The translations under genes were made by a program, and so were the position numbers. Positions 1 through 6,812 of a stretch of DNA of 10,006 bases are shown here, one piece after another. Below the pieces are notes generated by a model that saw only the letters and a program-made list of their open reading frames with translations, did no database searches and was not told the DNA's origin. The DNA is taken from the NCBI GenBank assembly GCA_012031335.1, contig JAAUTT010000091.1, positions 1 to 10,006 of the forward strand, written 5' to 3'. Origin of the DNA: Bacteroidales bacterium (GTDB taxonomy: Bacteria > Bacteroidota > Bacteroidia > Bacteroidales > JAAUTT01). How positions within the stretch are numbered: the first letter of the stretch is position 1; each line of letters starts with the position of its first letter.

Positions 1-1
1 T

Positions 2-876
2 GTCCTTCCTATCAATGAATTAGCCTCAAATAATGTTTTTTTCAAAACACCTTCTCTTGATAATATTCCTGAAATTCAACACTGGCCTGAATTGAAATTT
101 TTTGAGAAGAACCCCATACCCTTTTCAGATTATGAAGTTTTGTTTTCAAGGGTTACTGAAGAAATTCACCGTGGCAATTCCTTTCTTTTAAATCTTACGG
201 TACCAACTCCCATCAAATGTAACCTGGATTTGTATGATATATTTTGGTATCGAAAGCGAAATATAAACTGTATTTTCAGGATCGTTTTACACTGTTTTCA
301 CCCGAAACTTTTGTTTTAATAGAAGATGAGGTTATAAAAACATTTCCCATGAAAGGAACTATCAAAGCTAGTGTTCCTAATGCAGCCGAAATTATTATGT
401 CAAACACGAAAGAAGCTGCCGAACATGCGACTATTGTTGATTTACTGCGTAACGATTTGAGTATAATAGCCAGAGATGTTACCGTGTCAAGATTTAGGTA
501 TTTGGAAACTGTTGAAACAAATTATGGTCCTATACACCAGGTTAGTTCCGAAATTCAGGGTAAGTTACCTGAAAATTTCAGGAATAATCTTGGCGAAATT
601 TTATTTTCCTTGCTACCTGCCGGATCAGTCACAGGAGCTCCCAAGACCAAAACGGTTTCGATTATCCGCCAAACTGAACTTTGTTCTCGTGGTTATTATA
701 CCGGAATATTTGGAACCTGGGATACCAGAAAACTTGAAAGTGCCGTTATGATAAGATTCATCCGAAAGGAGCATGAACAATTATGGTATCATAGCGGAGG
801 TGGTATTACCTTTCAAAGTGATTGTTTAACTGAGTATAACGAAATGACAGATAAAGTTTATGTCCCGGTTTGTTGA
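2..876 (+). CDS. pabB: Aminodeoxychorismate synthase component I (PabB), 5'-partial, one frameshift
   Basis: Chorismate-binding enzyme that, with a glutamine amidotransferase, makes 4-amino-4-deoxychorismate for folate synthesis in the cytoplasm. The reading frame is already open at base 2, so the N-terminus lies outside the window. Visible motifs are SFLLNLTVP, then PMKGT at 346-360, then IVDLLRNDL (near 433-460), PAGSVTGAPK (near 616-645) and the C-terminal block GGGIT..S....EYNE. The Lys of PMKGT (codon 352-354) matches the active-site Lys of the PabB PIKGT motif; TrpE normally has Ala there, so this favours PabB over anthranilate synthase. The protein switches frame at about 242-245: DLYDIF ends in frame 2 and LVSKAKYKLYF resumes at 244, which fits loss of one T from a short T run. 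The stop overlaps the start of pabC by 17 bases, suggesting co-translation. Confidence 0.9.
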
Positions 877-1486
877 GTCGATAAAATATTTGAATGGTTT
901 ACATTACAACCTTGAAATTCATCAGGAAAGGTTCGATAAAACACGCCTGAAATTTCATCCTGAACCCGAAAGAATACTATTAGAAAATTTTTTAAAACCT
1001 CAGAGCGATTTAGAATATAACCGGCTATATAAATGCCGGGTTTTGTACGATCAGGAAATTGAAACGGTATTGTATGAATCTTATCAACCACGGACAATAG
1101 ACCAGTACTATCTTGTAGTTTGTCCTGATACGTTTGATTATACGTATAAAGTATCCGACAGAACTTTTTTTGATAATGCCCAGCAAAAAAATCAAAGCTA
1201 ACGAAGATTTTATTTATATCCGAAATGGCAAAATTACCGATACTTCTTATGCTAATCTTGTATTTAGCGATGGTATAAAGCTTTTTACCCCGGCAAATAC
1301 ACTTCTCGAAGGTACTAAAAGAGCCCTTTACCTGAAGCAAGGTAAAATTCAGGAAGAAGAGATTAGTGTAAAAGATCTTCGCCGGTTTAATTACTTTTTG
1401 TTATTAATGCCATGATCGATATGGAAACCGCCAAGCCTTTTCCTTGCGATAAATTGTTACTTTCGAATTTTGATCTGAAACTATGA
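860..1486 (+). CDS. pabC: Class IV aminotransferase, probable aminodeoxychorismate lyase (PabC), two frameshifts
   Basis: PLP-dependent fold-type IV enzyme; next to pabB it most likely cleaves aminodeoxychorismate to p-aminobenzoate and pyruvate. The N-terminal block (FVESIKYLNG..YNLEIHQERFDKTR) is typical of these short proteins. The probable PLP lysine is in YKVSDR (codon 1148-1150, residue 97), followed by the cofactor-binding motif ITDTSYANLVF and then TLLEGTKRAL. The ATG at 860 lies inside the end of pabB. Two indels break the gene. One extra A in the 7-A run 1185-1191 separates DNAQQK from IKANEDF. One missing T in the run 1395-1399 separates RRFNYF from the expected VINAMIDME tail. Read through both, the protein is about 208 residues, a normal family length, ending at the TGA 1484-1486. 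Substrate is inferred from context: branched-chain or D-amino-acid aminotransferases share this fold, but their proteins are longer. Confidence 0.85.
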
Positions 1487-2294
1487 TAAAGCGCCTTTTA
1501 TTTCTTTTTCTGTTTATTTTAATGCTTCCAACAAACGGGGTTTGTCAATGTACTATTAAATATAAACCATTTAAGCCTGGAGAAGTACTTAATTTCCAGG
1601 CATTTTACAACTGGGGATTTATTTGGATTCATGCCGGAGAGGTTCAATTCCGTACCTTTGAAAAACTTTATAAAGGAGAGCCTGCTTATCATTTCGAGGC
1701 AACTGGCAATTCCCTTAAAAATTACGACTGGTTGTATAAAGTGAGGGATAAATTTACCTCCTATGTCGATAAGGATAATTTACTTCCCAGGTATTACGAA
1801 AGAAATACTTATGAGGGTGGTTATAAGGCTTTTGAGCAGTATTTCTTTAACTATTCAAAAAAAAGATTTATGGAACCATCGAAAATAATGATATCCCCTT
1901 TACCCGGGATACTTTAAATCTTTCAACCTGCACTTTTGATGTGCTCTCCGCTATCTATTTCTGCAGGAGCATGGATTTTAATAATTTTAAAATCAACGAA
2001 AGAATTCCAATTACAACTATTATCGATAACAAAATCTACAGTATTTACTTTCGCTATTTGGGTAAAGAAACCATTGAAAACAAAGATAAAAAGAAATACC
2101 GCTGTAATAAATTCTCTGCACTTATGGTGGAAGGTACAATATTTAAAGGAGGTGAGGATATTGTTGTTTGGGTTACCGACGATGACAACCGTATTCCGAT
2201 TCTCGTTGAAGCCAAAATTTTAATTGGTTCGGTAAAAGCATACTTTACAAATGCTTCAGGTTTAAAGTTTCCTGTTTCTTCTATGTTAAACTAA
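1483..2294 (+). CDS. DUF3108 exported protein, one frameshift
   Basis: Secreted or periplasmic protein of the DUF3108 family, function unknown. The N-terminus is a clear signal peptide: K3-R4, then a Leu/Phe-rich stretch to about residue 15 and a likely cleavage near residue 22 (GVCQ). The mature part has the family pattern of a GE.LNFQAFYNWGFIWIHAGEV block followed by repeated aromatic and charged beta-strand segments (YHFEATGNS..., RDKFTSYVD, LLPRYYERNTYEGG). Frame is lost at the A-run 1857-1864: before it reads FNYSKK, after it the next frame gives IYGTIENNDIPFTRDTLN and continues to VSSMLN at 2294. Restoring one A gives about 270 residues, a normal size. Its ATG overlaps the pabC stop in an ATGA arrangement, so it is probably translated with pabBC, although no functional link to folate is known to me. 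Confidence 0.8.
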
Positions 2295-2383
2295 TTACTT
2301 AAAATCCTTAGAAGCGCTTATTTCTAATTGAAAATAAATTCATAAATTTAAGAAGTCCCGAAATTCTTAAAAATTCAAATAGT
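2295..2383 (+). promoter_or_regulatory. Short AT-rich leader before the phosphofructokinase gene
   Basis: This 89-base gap separates the pabBC-DUF3108 cluster from the PFK gene. It is AT-rich, contains a small inverted repeat TAAGAA/TTCTTA (roughly 2350-2370, 9-base loop) and has no purine-rich ribosome-binding site directly before the ATG at 2384. It may hold a promoter or a weak terminator, but no sequence element is clear enough to name. Confidence 0.25.
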
Positions 2384-3595
2384 ATGACTCACATTAACCA
2401 TAAAAAAGGTACGATAGCCATTTTAACCGGAGGTGGTGATGTTCCAGGCTTAAATCCAGCAATCAGGGCAATAACGCTCAGGGCTTTGCAGGAAGGATAT
2501 CAGGTGTTGGGATTACGTCGTGGTTGGGCTGGTTTGCTGGAACTGATTCCAGAAAAGGATGCTGATAACAGTGATAAATATTTGGTATTAACTGAAGAAA
2601 TAGTAAACCGGGCAGGCCGTACCGGAGGGACATTTCTGCATACAAGCCGCACCAATCCAAGTAAAATTCCTATGGAATCGGTTCCCGATCACCTTAAGGA
2701 CAAATTCAACCAAAAGGAAAATGATCTCACACCCGTAATTGTAAAAAACCTGAGTTTTTTAGGTGTCGATTTTCTGATTCCGATCGGGGGCGACGATACG
2801 TTAAGTTATGCTGTGAGGTTATATCAGGAGGGTGTTAAAGTAATTGCCATTCCCAAAACAATGGACAATGATGTTCCCGGAACCGATTACTGTATTGGTT
2901 TTAGTACATGTATTACCCGTACAATTAATATGACCAATACGCTTCGTACTTCGGCAGGTTCGCATGAGCGAATTCTGGTGGTGGAAATCTTTGGTCGTTA
3001 TGCGGGATTTACAGCAATGTTGCCTACTATGGCAGGAGCAGCCAATCGTTGTGTTATTCCTGAGCATAAATTCAATATTGAAAAATTGACTGAATTGCTG
3101 ATCGAAGACCGTTACCGTACCGCCAGCCGCTATTCTGTTGTTCTGGTATCGGAGGGTACTACTTTCGATGGCATGGACGAAATGATGTATCAGAGCCAGG
3201 AAAGGGATATGTATGGTCATCAGAAACTGGGGGGGATTGGTAATACTATTTCCGAGAAAATCAGATCATTATCTCCCAAGTTTAATAAGGGAGTAAAGCT
3301 GAATACTATAAGTCAACAACTAGGTTATCTTGTTCGTGGCGGGGATCCTGATGCTATTGATTCAATAGTTCCCATGGCTTATGGCAATCTTGCCCTCGAC
3401 CTTATAATGAAAGGAATTCACGGTCGCCTGGTTGTTCTTCGAAATGGCCGGTACGATAATGCACCAATTGATGTTGTGGTAAGTTCAAGAAAAGTTGTTG
3501 ATATCAGGAAATATTACAATGCCGAACGCCTTCGTCCTCATTACAAAAGTTTCGAGTTTCAGCCTTTGTTTATAATGACAGGAGGTTCATTCTGA
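2384..3595 (+). CDS. 6-phosphofructokinase, PPi-dependent-type signature
   Basis: Phosphofructokinase of the PfkA superfamily, interconverting fructose 6-phosphate and fructose 1,6-bisphosphate in cytoplasmic glycolysis; 403 residues and fully open. Motifs in order: phosphoryl-donor loop TGGGDVPGLN (15-24), GGDDT (135-139), PKTMDND (157-163, with Asp161 the expected catalytic base), EIFGRYAG (201-208), VSEG (255-258) and GYLVRGGDP (314-322). Two positions separate donor classes: where ATP enzymes such as E. coli PfkA have Gly (GGDGS and PGTID), this protein has Asp138 and Lys158, the combination known from pyrophosphate-dependent enzymes. I therefore infer PPi as the likely donor, which would make the step reversible; sequence alone does not prove it. 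The E. coli GHIQRGG histidine is Tyr315 here. It is longer than PfkA (about 320), with an extended C-terminus. The start precedes the glycine loop by 15 residues, as expected. Confidence 0.9.
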   Translation: MTHINHKKGTIAILTGGGDVPGLNPAIRAITLRALQEGYQVLGLRRGWAGLLELIPEKDADNSDKYLVLTEEIVNRAGRTGGTFLHTSRTNPSKIPMESVPDHLKDKFNQKENDLTPVIVKNLSFLGVDFLIPIGGDDTLSYAVRLYQEGVKVIAIPKTMDNDVPGTDYCIGFSTCITRTINMTNTLRTSAGSHERILVVEIFGRYAGFTAMLPTMAGAANRCVIPEHKFNIEKLTELLIEDRYRTASRYSVVLVSEGTTFDGMDEMMYQSQERDMYGHQKLGGIGNTISEKIRSLSPKFNKGVKLNTISQQLGYLVRGGDPDAIDSIVPMAYGNLALDLIMKGIHGRLVVLRNGRYDNAPIDVVVSSRKVVDIRKYYNAERLRPHYKSFEFQPLFIMTGGSF

Positions 3596-3603
3596 TATTT
3601 CAA

Positions 3604-4082
3604 TTAGTTGATCATCAGGAAGATTTTTACAATATAATTATTGGCGAGGAACTTTTTTCTGCTTTTAAATTGTTTTGCAGAAGTCACGCGTGTCGAACAA
3701 ACCCGTGGTGACAAAATAGAGTTTTTTCTGATGATTATGAGTGATTTATCTTCTTTAGGTAAGTTTTGCAATGTTAAGGCAGCATTTTTTTTTATACTAA
3801 AAGCTCCGATACAAACAGCCCATTTACCTGTTATGGTTACCGGTTCCTGTGTTATTGGTGAAGAAAAGATGACAGTGTCAGTTATTACTTTTGATAGAGT
3901 ATCGTTGTCGGTTTTTGACTGTAAGGAATGAATGCTGTCTATGTATCGGTTATAAATAGTTGTGGTGTCAATATCGTCAATCGAAAGCGGAAAATTTCCT
4001 GAAAAGATACAAGATGAAAATAACGCTCCTGTTGAAATTGTGGCACAATAACGACGAAAACCGATTCTTTGTTTTTAAACAT
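3604..4082 (-). pseudogene. Probable SPOR-domain lipoprotein gene, frame-disrupted
   Basis: A gene hidden on the minus strand. From an ATG at 4082, preceded by AAAGG six bases upstream, the frame reads MFKNKESVFVVIV; after one missing base near 4043 the next frame continues ATISTGALFSSC. Together this makes a lipoprotein-type signal (two Lys, a hydrophobic stretch, Cys after SS). The middle is a Ser/Thr/Asp-rich linker. The C-terminal part begins KWAVCIGAFSIKKNA (about 3782-3826), resembling the first strand and helix of SPOR peptidoglycan-binding domains (x-V-x-GAF-x-x-x-x-NA). The second half fits best in another frame (LYFVTTGLFDTRDFC, about 3677-3721), which needs one A restored at the T-run 3722-3727 and one base removed near 3667-3669; the original frame is also open to the TAA at 3604-3606. 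It ends 8 bases from the PFK stop, tail-to-tail. SPOR assignment is from pattern only. Confidence 0.5.
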
Positions 4083-4174
4083 GCAAAGCCTTTAATAAAG
4101 TAGCAAATAATAACATGCAATTTGATAGAGCTATACGATAAAAAGGCAATTGAGTTTTATAAAATCTGATTAAT
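4083..4174. promoter_or_regulatory. Divergent spacer between SPOR-like gene and PyrD-like gene
   Basis: This 92-base AT-rich spacer lies between the likely minus-strand start at 4082 and the plus-strand start at 4175, so it should hold promoters for both. On the minus side an AAAGG at 4089-4093 is a plausible ribosome-binding site for the SPOR-like gene. On the plus side no Shine-Dalgarno sequence precedes the ATG. I could not assign Bacteroidota -33/-7 elements with confidence. Confidence 0.3.
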
Positions 4175-5185
4175 ATGATTGATTTATCTGTTTCCTACCT
4201 TGGATTAGAATTGAAAAGTCCGCTTATTGCTGCCAGTTCCGGAATTACATCAGGAATTAAGAATTTGACAGAACTCGAAAAGCGTGGCGTAGGAGCTGTA
4301 GTGTTGAAATCCTTATTCGAAGAGGAAATTGTTTCGGAGATGAAAAGAAAGTTTCAAACCATGAATATGCAGGGATTTGTTTACCCTGAAACGCTTGATT
4401 TCTACGAAAAATCCGATTCAGGGGAGGAGGAGACAGCTATTAAATACCTTGAACTTATAAGAGAAGCAAAAAAAACGCTTCAGATTCCTGTAATTGCAAG
4501 TATTAATTGTGTTACATCAGGACAATGGACTTACTTTCCCCGCGAAATTCAAAATGCCGGCGCCGATGCACTGGAGCTGAACTTATTCATCCTTCCTACA
4601 GATGTTAAAAGAACCGCCTTGGAAAATGAAAGTATTTACTTTTCTATTATTGAAGAAGTAAAAAAGCAGGTTACAATGCCAATAGCTGTTAAAACAAGTT
4701 TTTACTTTTCTAATCTGCTTCAGATGCTAACCAGGATATCCGAGAGTGGTGTAAATGGGTTGGTACTTTTTAACCGTTTTTATGCACCCGATATCGATAT
4801 CGATAGTCTCGAGTTAACAAATGGCAATGTGCTTAGTCATTCCGAAGATCTTTCCCTAACACTCCGTTGGATTGCGCTGATATCGGGCCGTATTTCATGC
4901 GATTTGGCAGCAACCACGGGAATTCATACGGGAAGAGATCTTGCAAAGGTTTTACTGGCCGGAGCGGATGTGGCTGAAATAGCTTCAGTTCTGTATCAAC
5001 ATGGATTAGGTTCGGTCGACACCATTCTTGGGGATTTTACAAACTGGATGAATACAAAAGGCTTTTCATCCCTCAGAGATTTTAAAGGAATGCTAAGCCA
5101 GGAAAATGTTTCAAACCCTGCCGCTTACGAAAGAGTGCAGTTTATGAAACATTTCCGGGGATATAAATCGAACAGTATATATTAG
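4175..5185 (+). CDS. Dihydroorotate dehydrogenase-like protein (PyrD-like, catalytic Cys absent)
   Basis: FMN-type beta/alpha-barrel protein resembling class 1 dihydroorotate dehydrogenase; 336 residues, intact. Barrel motifs in order: PLIAASSGIT (16-25), GAVVLKSLF (40-48, Lys45), IASINC (107-112), ALELNLFILPTD (132-143), MPIAVKTSFYFSN (168-180, Lys173), LVLFNRFY (196-203) and ATTGIHTGRD (246-255), the last resembling the flavin-phosphate loop. In true class 1 enzymes the fourth motif is N-x-S-C-P-N with a catalytic cysteine; here it is NLFILPTD, with no Cys. It is therefore probably not the pyrimidine-pathway enzyme and its substrate is unknown. Similar proteins are commonly annotated as dihydroorotate dehydrogenase-like in Bacteroidota and cyanobacteria. 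It stands alone and overlaps the convergent kinase gene by four bases at the stop codons. Confidence 0.85.
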   Translation: MIDLSVSYLGLELKSPLIAASSGITSGIKNLTELEKRGVGAVVLKSLFEEEIVSEMKRKFQTMNMQGFVYPETLDFYEKSDSGEEETAIKYLELIREAKKTLQIPVIASINCVTSGQWTYFPREIQNAGADALELNLFILPTDVKRTALENESIYFSIIEEVKKQVTMPIAVKTSFYFSNLLQMLTRISESGVNGLVLFNRFYAPDIDIDSLELTNGNVLSHSEDLSLTLRWIALISGRISCDLAATTGIHTGRDLAKVLLAGADVAEIASVLYQHGLGSVDTILGDFTNWMNTKGFSSLRDFKGMLSQENVSNPAAYERVQFMKHFRGYKSNSIY

Positions 5186-6534
5186 AGTGTATTAAGGGAT
5201 TTGATATTTGAATATTCAAATTCAAAATCAATTTCGAAGCAATCTACAAACTGTTTTTTCATAGCTCTTTTGAGACTTGCAGGATCTTCGCAGTAAAAAA
5301 TGAAGGCGCCACCCCCACCTGCTCCGCATATTTTGCCGCCAAAAGCTCCATTTGCTTTGGCGAACGAATACATGCTATCGAGATATTCGTTTGATGTTGC
5401 AGGAGCCAGTTGTTTTTGAGCTTCAAAATTCATTTCCATTATACGGGCACATTCAACGAAGTTTTCATCTTTCAGTGCGTGATAAAACAGTTTTCCATAT
5501 TCAGCAATTTTTAAAAGAGCATCTTTCCCGGATGCCGATTTGTAATTCTGATAAACCTGTTCAACAGCAAGTTGTGCATTTCTCGAAACTCCAGTATGCA
5601 GCAAAAGCAAGTTATGTCTGAATTTTTCGAGTAACGAAGAAGAAACATCGCCATCACTCAACGGATTGGCATAATCCTGCCCGAATTCGAAACAATTGAA
5701 ACCTCCATAAACTATAGAATATTGATCCTGACGACCAATTCGCCTAGTTATGTTCTTGTTTTCCAGGTTAAATAAATCTTCTGCTATGGTCGAAAGTGAT
5801 TTCGATTCGCTGTTATAATTTTTAGCGCTCAGCATTTCCAGTAGTTTGGCGGCAGTTGATGTGCTTAATCCGCTTCCCCTTGGATATCCCGAAAAATTAA
5901 ATCTTCCTGCTTTATATTCGATAAAAGGTTTTATGGCAACATTCGAAACAAATCCTTTTTCACCATCCATAATATAAGGAACATCCGTCCAGCCTCCTGC
6001 AAAATCAATACGGAGAGGTGCTTTGTACGAAAAGTTTATTTTATCAATAATCCGGGTTGTTGAGGTTGGTTCCAGTTCTTCAGGAACTACTCTCTGTACA
6101 AAAGAAATACTGATACCCAGCTTATCGCATATGGCTTTTTTTGAATCTAATCCCGAATCGTCATCATTCAGAATGAAAACATCAGGTCGAAGTTCCTCTA
6201 AAATATTTTTAAAATCTATTTTTCCAGGTAATATCGTCTCATCATTCAGAACAGCAAAGTCTACATCCAGCAGCGATGCAACAAGATATACACGGTTATT
6301 TTCAGGATTTACGGGTCGGCCTGGTCCTTTAAGCTGACTTATTACAACATCTCTTCCGACACCCACAACTAAAATATCGCCAAATTCCCTGCATTGGTTA
6401 AAAAAAACAGCATGGCCCGATTGCAGAATATCGTAACATCCAGTACAAAAAACGATCTTTTTACCTGGATTATTTTTTCTGACAAGCGGAAGGTTTTTTA
6501 CATCCAATACCTTTGATCTGATTCTTTCAAACAT
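5182..6534 (-). CDS. Bifunctional nucleotidyltransferase / GHMP sugar kinase fusion
   Basis: 450-residue two-domain protein, fully open. Residues about 20-165 resemble the RfaE/HldE C-terminal nucleotidyltransferase: CTGCYDILQSGH (30-41), RPVNPENNRVYLVASL (73-88), LNDET and STTRIIDKI (158-166). Residues about 170-450 are a GHMP kinase: PLRIDFAGGWTD (173-184), the ATP loop PRGSGLSTSTAAK (218-230), GRQDQYSIVYGG (267-278) and GGKICGAGGGGAFIF (399-413). The kinase motifs resemble D,D-heptose 7-phosphate kinase (HddA) and the fucokinase half of Fkp. The protein probably phosphorylates a sugar and activates it as a nucleotide derivative for a surface glycan; which sugar and nucleotide are unknown. 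The transferase motif reads LQSGH, with Gln where the first His of HxGH is expected. The order differs from HldE, where a PfkB-type kinase comes first. The gene is monocistronic in this window, with its stop overlapping the PyrD-like stop. Confidence 0.85.
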   Translation of the reverse strand: MFERIRSKVLDVKNLPLVRKNNPGKKIVFCTGCYDILQSGHAVFFNQCREFGDILVVGVGRDVVISQLKGPGRPVNPENNRVYLVASLLDVDFAVLNDETILPGKIDFKNILEELRPDVFILNDDDSGLDSKKAICDKLGISISFVQRVVPEELEPTSTTRIIDKINFSYKAPLRIDFAGGWTDVPYIMDGEKGFVSNVAIKPFIEYKAGRFNFSGYPRGSGLSTSTAAKLLEMLSAKNYNSESKSLSTIAEDLFNLENKNITRRIGRQDQYSIVYGGFNCFEFGQDYANPLSDGDVSSSLLEKFRHNLLLLHTGVSRNAQLAVEQVYQNYKSASGKDALLKIAEYGKLFYHALKDENFVECARIMEMNFEAQKQLAPATSNEYLDSMYSFAKANGAFGGKICGAGGGGAFIFYCEDPASLKRAMKKQFVDCFEIDFEFEYSNIKSLNTL

Positions 6535-6812
6535 TTCTAAAAGATTTTACAATTTTTAAATAAAGCGTTGCATTAATCTGTTTATGCAATTTTATTAAAA
6601 AATAGGAATCTGATGAAATTATTAGGTGGGATTATGTTAATTGTTGACGGTTTAACTTTTAGTTGTTTATTAGTTTTTGTCTTTCAGTGTCACAATATTA
6701 TATCGTACGAAACACTTAAGCAGGATTTTGACTTGAAAATTCTTTATAAAATAGATTTCAAAAGGTTGAATAGGTTGAAATTGATTTTTATTCTTGTAAT
6801 CTTAACTTGATA
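6535..6812. other. AT-rich intergenic region upstream of the sugar kinase fusion
   Basis: This 278-base spacer runs from the start of the fusion gene to the end of the GH42 gene, both on the minus strand. It is very AT-rich and must contain the fusion gene promoter. An inverted repeat TTGCAT/ATGCAA lies at 6568-6589, 35 bases upstream of the fusion start. A small imperfect direct repeat of AGGTTGAAT occurs at 6763-6780. A forward open frame at 6613-6810 could encode 65 residues, but it shows no ribosome-binding site or recognisable domain and I do not call it a gene. Confidence 0.4.
6568..6589. repeat. Inverted repeat TTGCAT-N10-ATGCAA
   Basis: A perfect 6-bp inverted repeat (6568-6573 and 6584-6589) with a 10-base spacer, located 34 to 55 bases before the first codon of the minus-strand sugar kinase fusion. 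The placement would suit an operator overlapping the promoter, but a 6-bp match in AT-rich DNA can occur by chance. Confidence 0.25.

Noticed and set aside
2..876. Anthranilate synthase component I (TrpE) as the identity of the first gene
   Set aside because: The PMKGT motif has the PabB-type lysine, and the neighbour is a PabC-type aminotransferase rather than a trpG/trpD gene.
858..1340. Minus-strand 160-residue open frame opposite pabC
   Set aside because: It is a shadow of the pabC gene, whose motifs and PLP lysine are clear on the plus strand.
2819..3220. Minus-strand 133-residue open frame inside the PFK gene
   Set aside because: It is antisense to conserved PFK catalytic motifs and has a His/Cys/Thr-rich composition typical of a shadow frame.
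3641..3931. Forward 96-residue open frame between PFK and the PyrD-like gene
   Set aside because: It is antisense to the SPOR-like reading on the minus strand, which has a better start site, signal sequence and domain pattern; the forward product shows no family features.
6763..6780. Two near-identical AGGTTGAA copies in tandem
   Set aside because: Only two imperfect 9-base units in AT-rich DNA, too short and isolated to be a meaningful repeat or array.
6613..6810. Forward 65-residue open frame with a hydrophobic N-terminus
   Set aside because: It lies in an AT-rich spacer, has no ribosome-binding site or recognisable domain, and its second half is a run of Lys/Leu/Ile typical of chance translation of AT-rich DNA.
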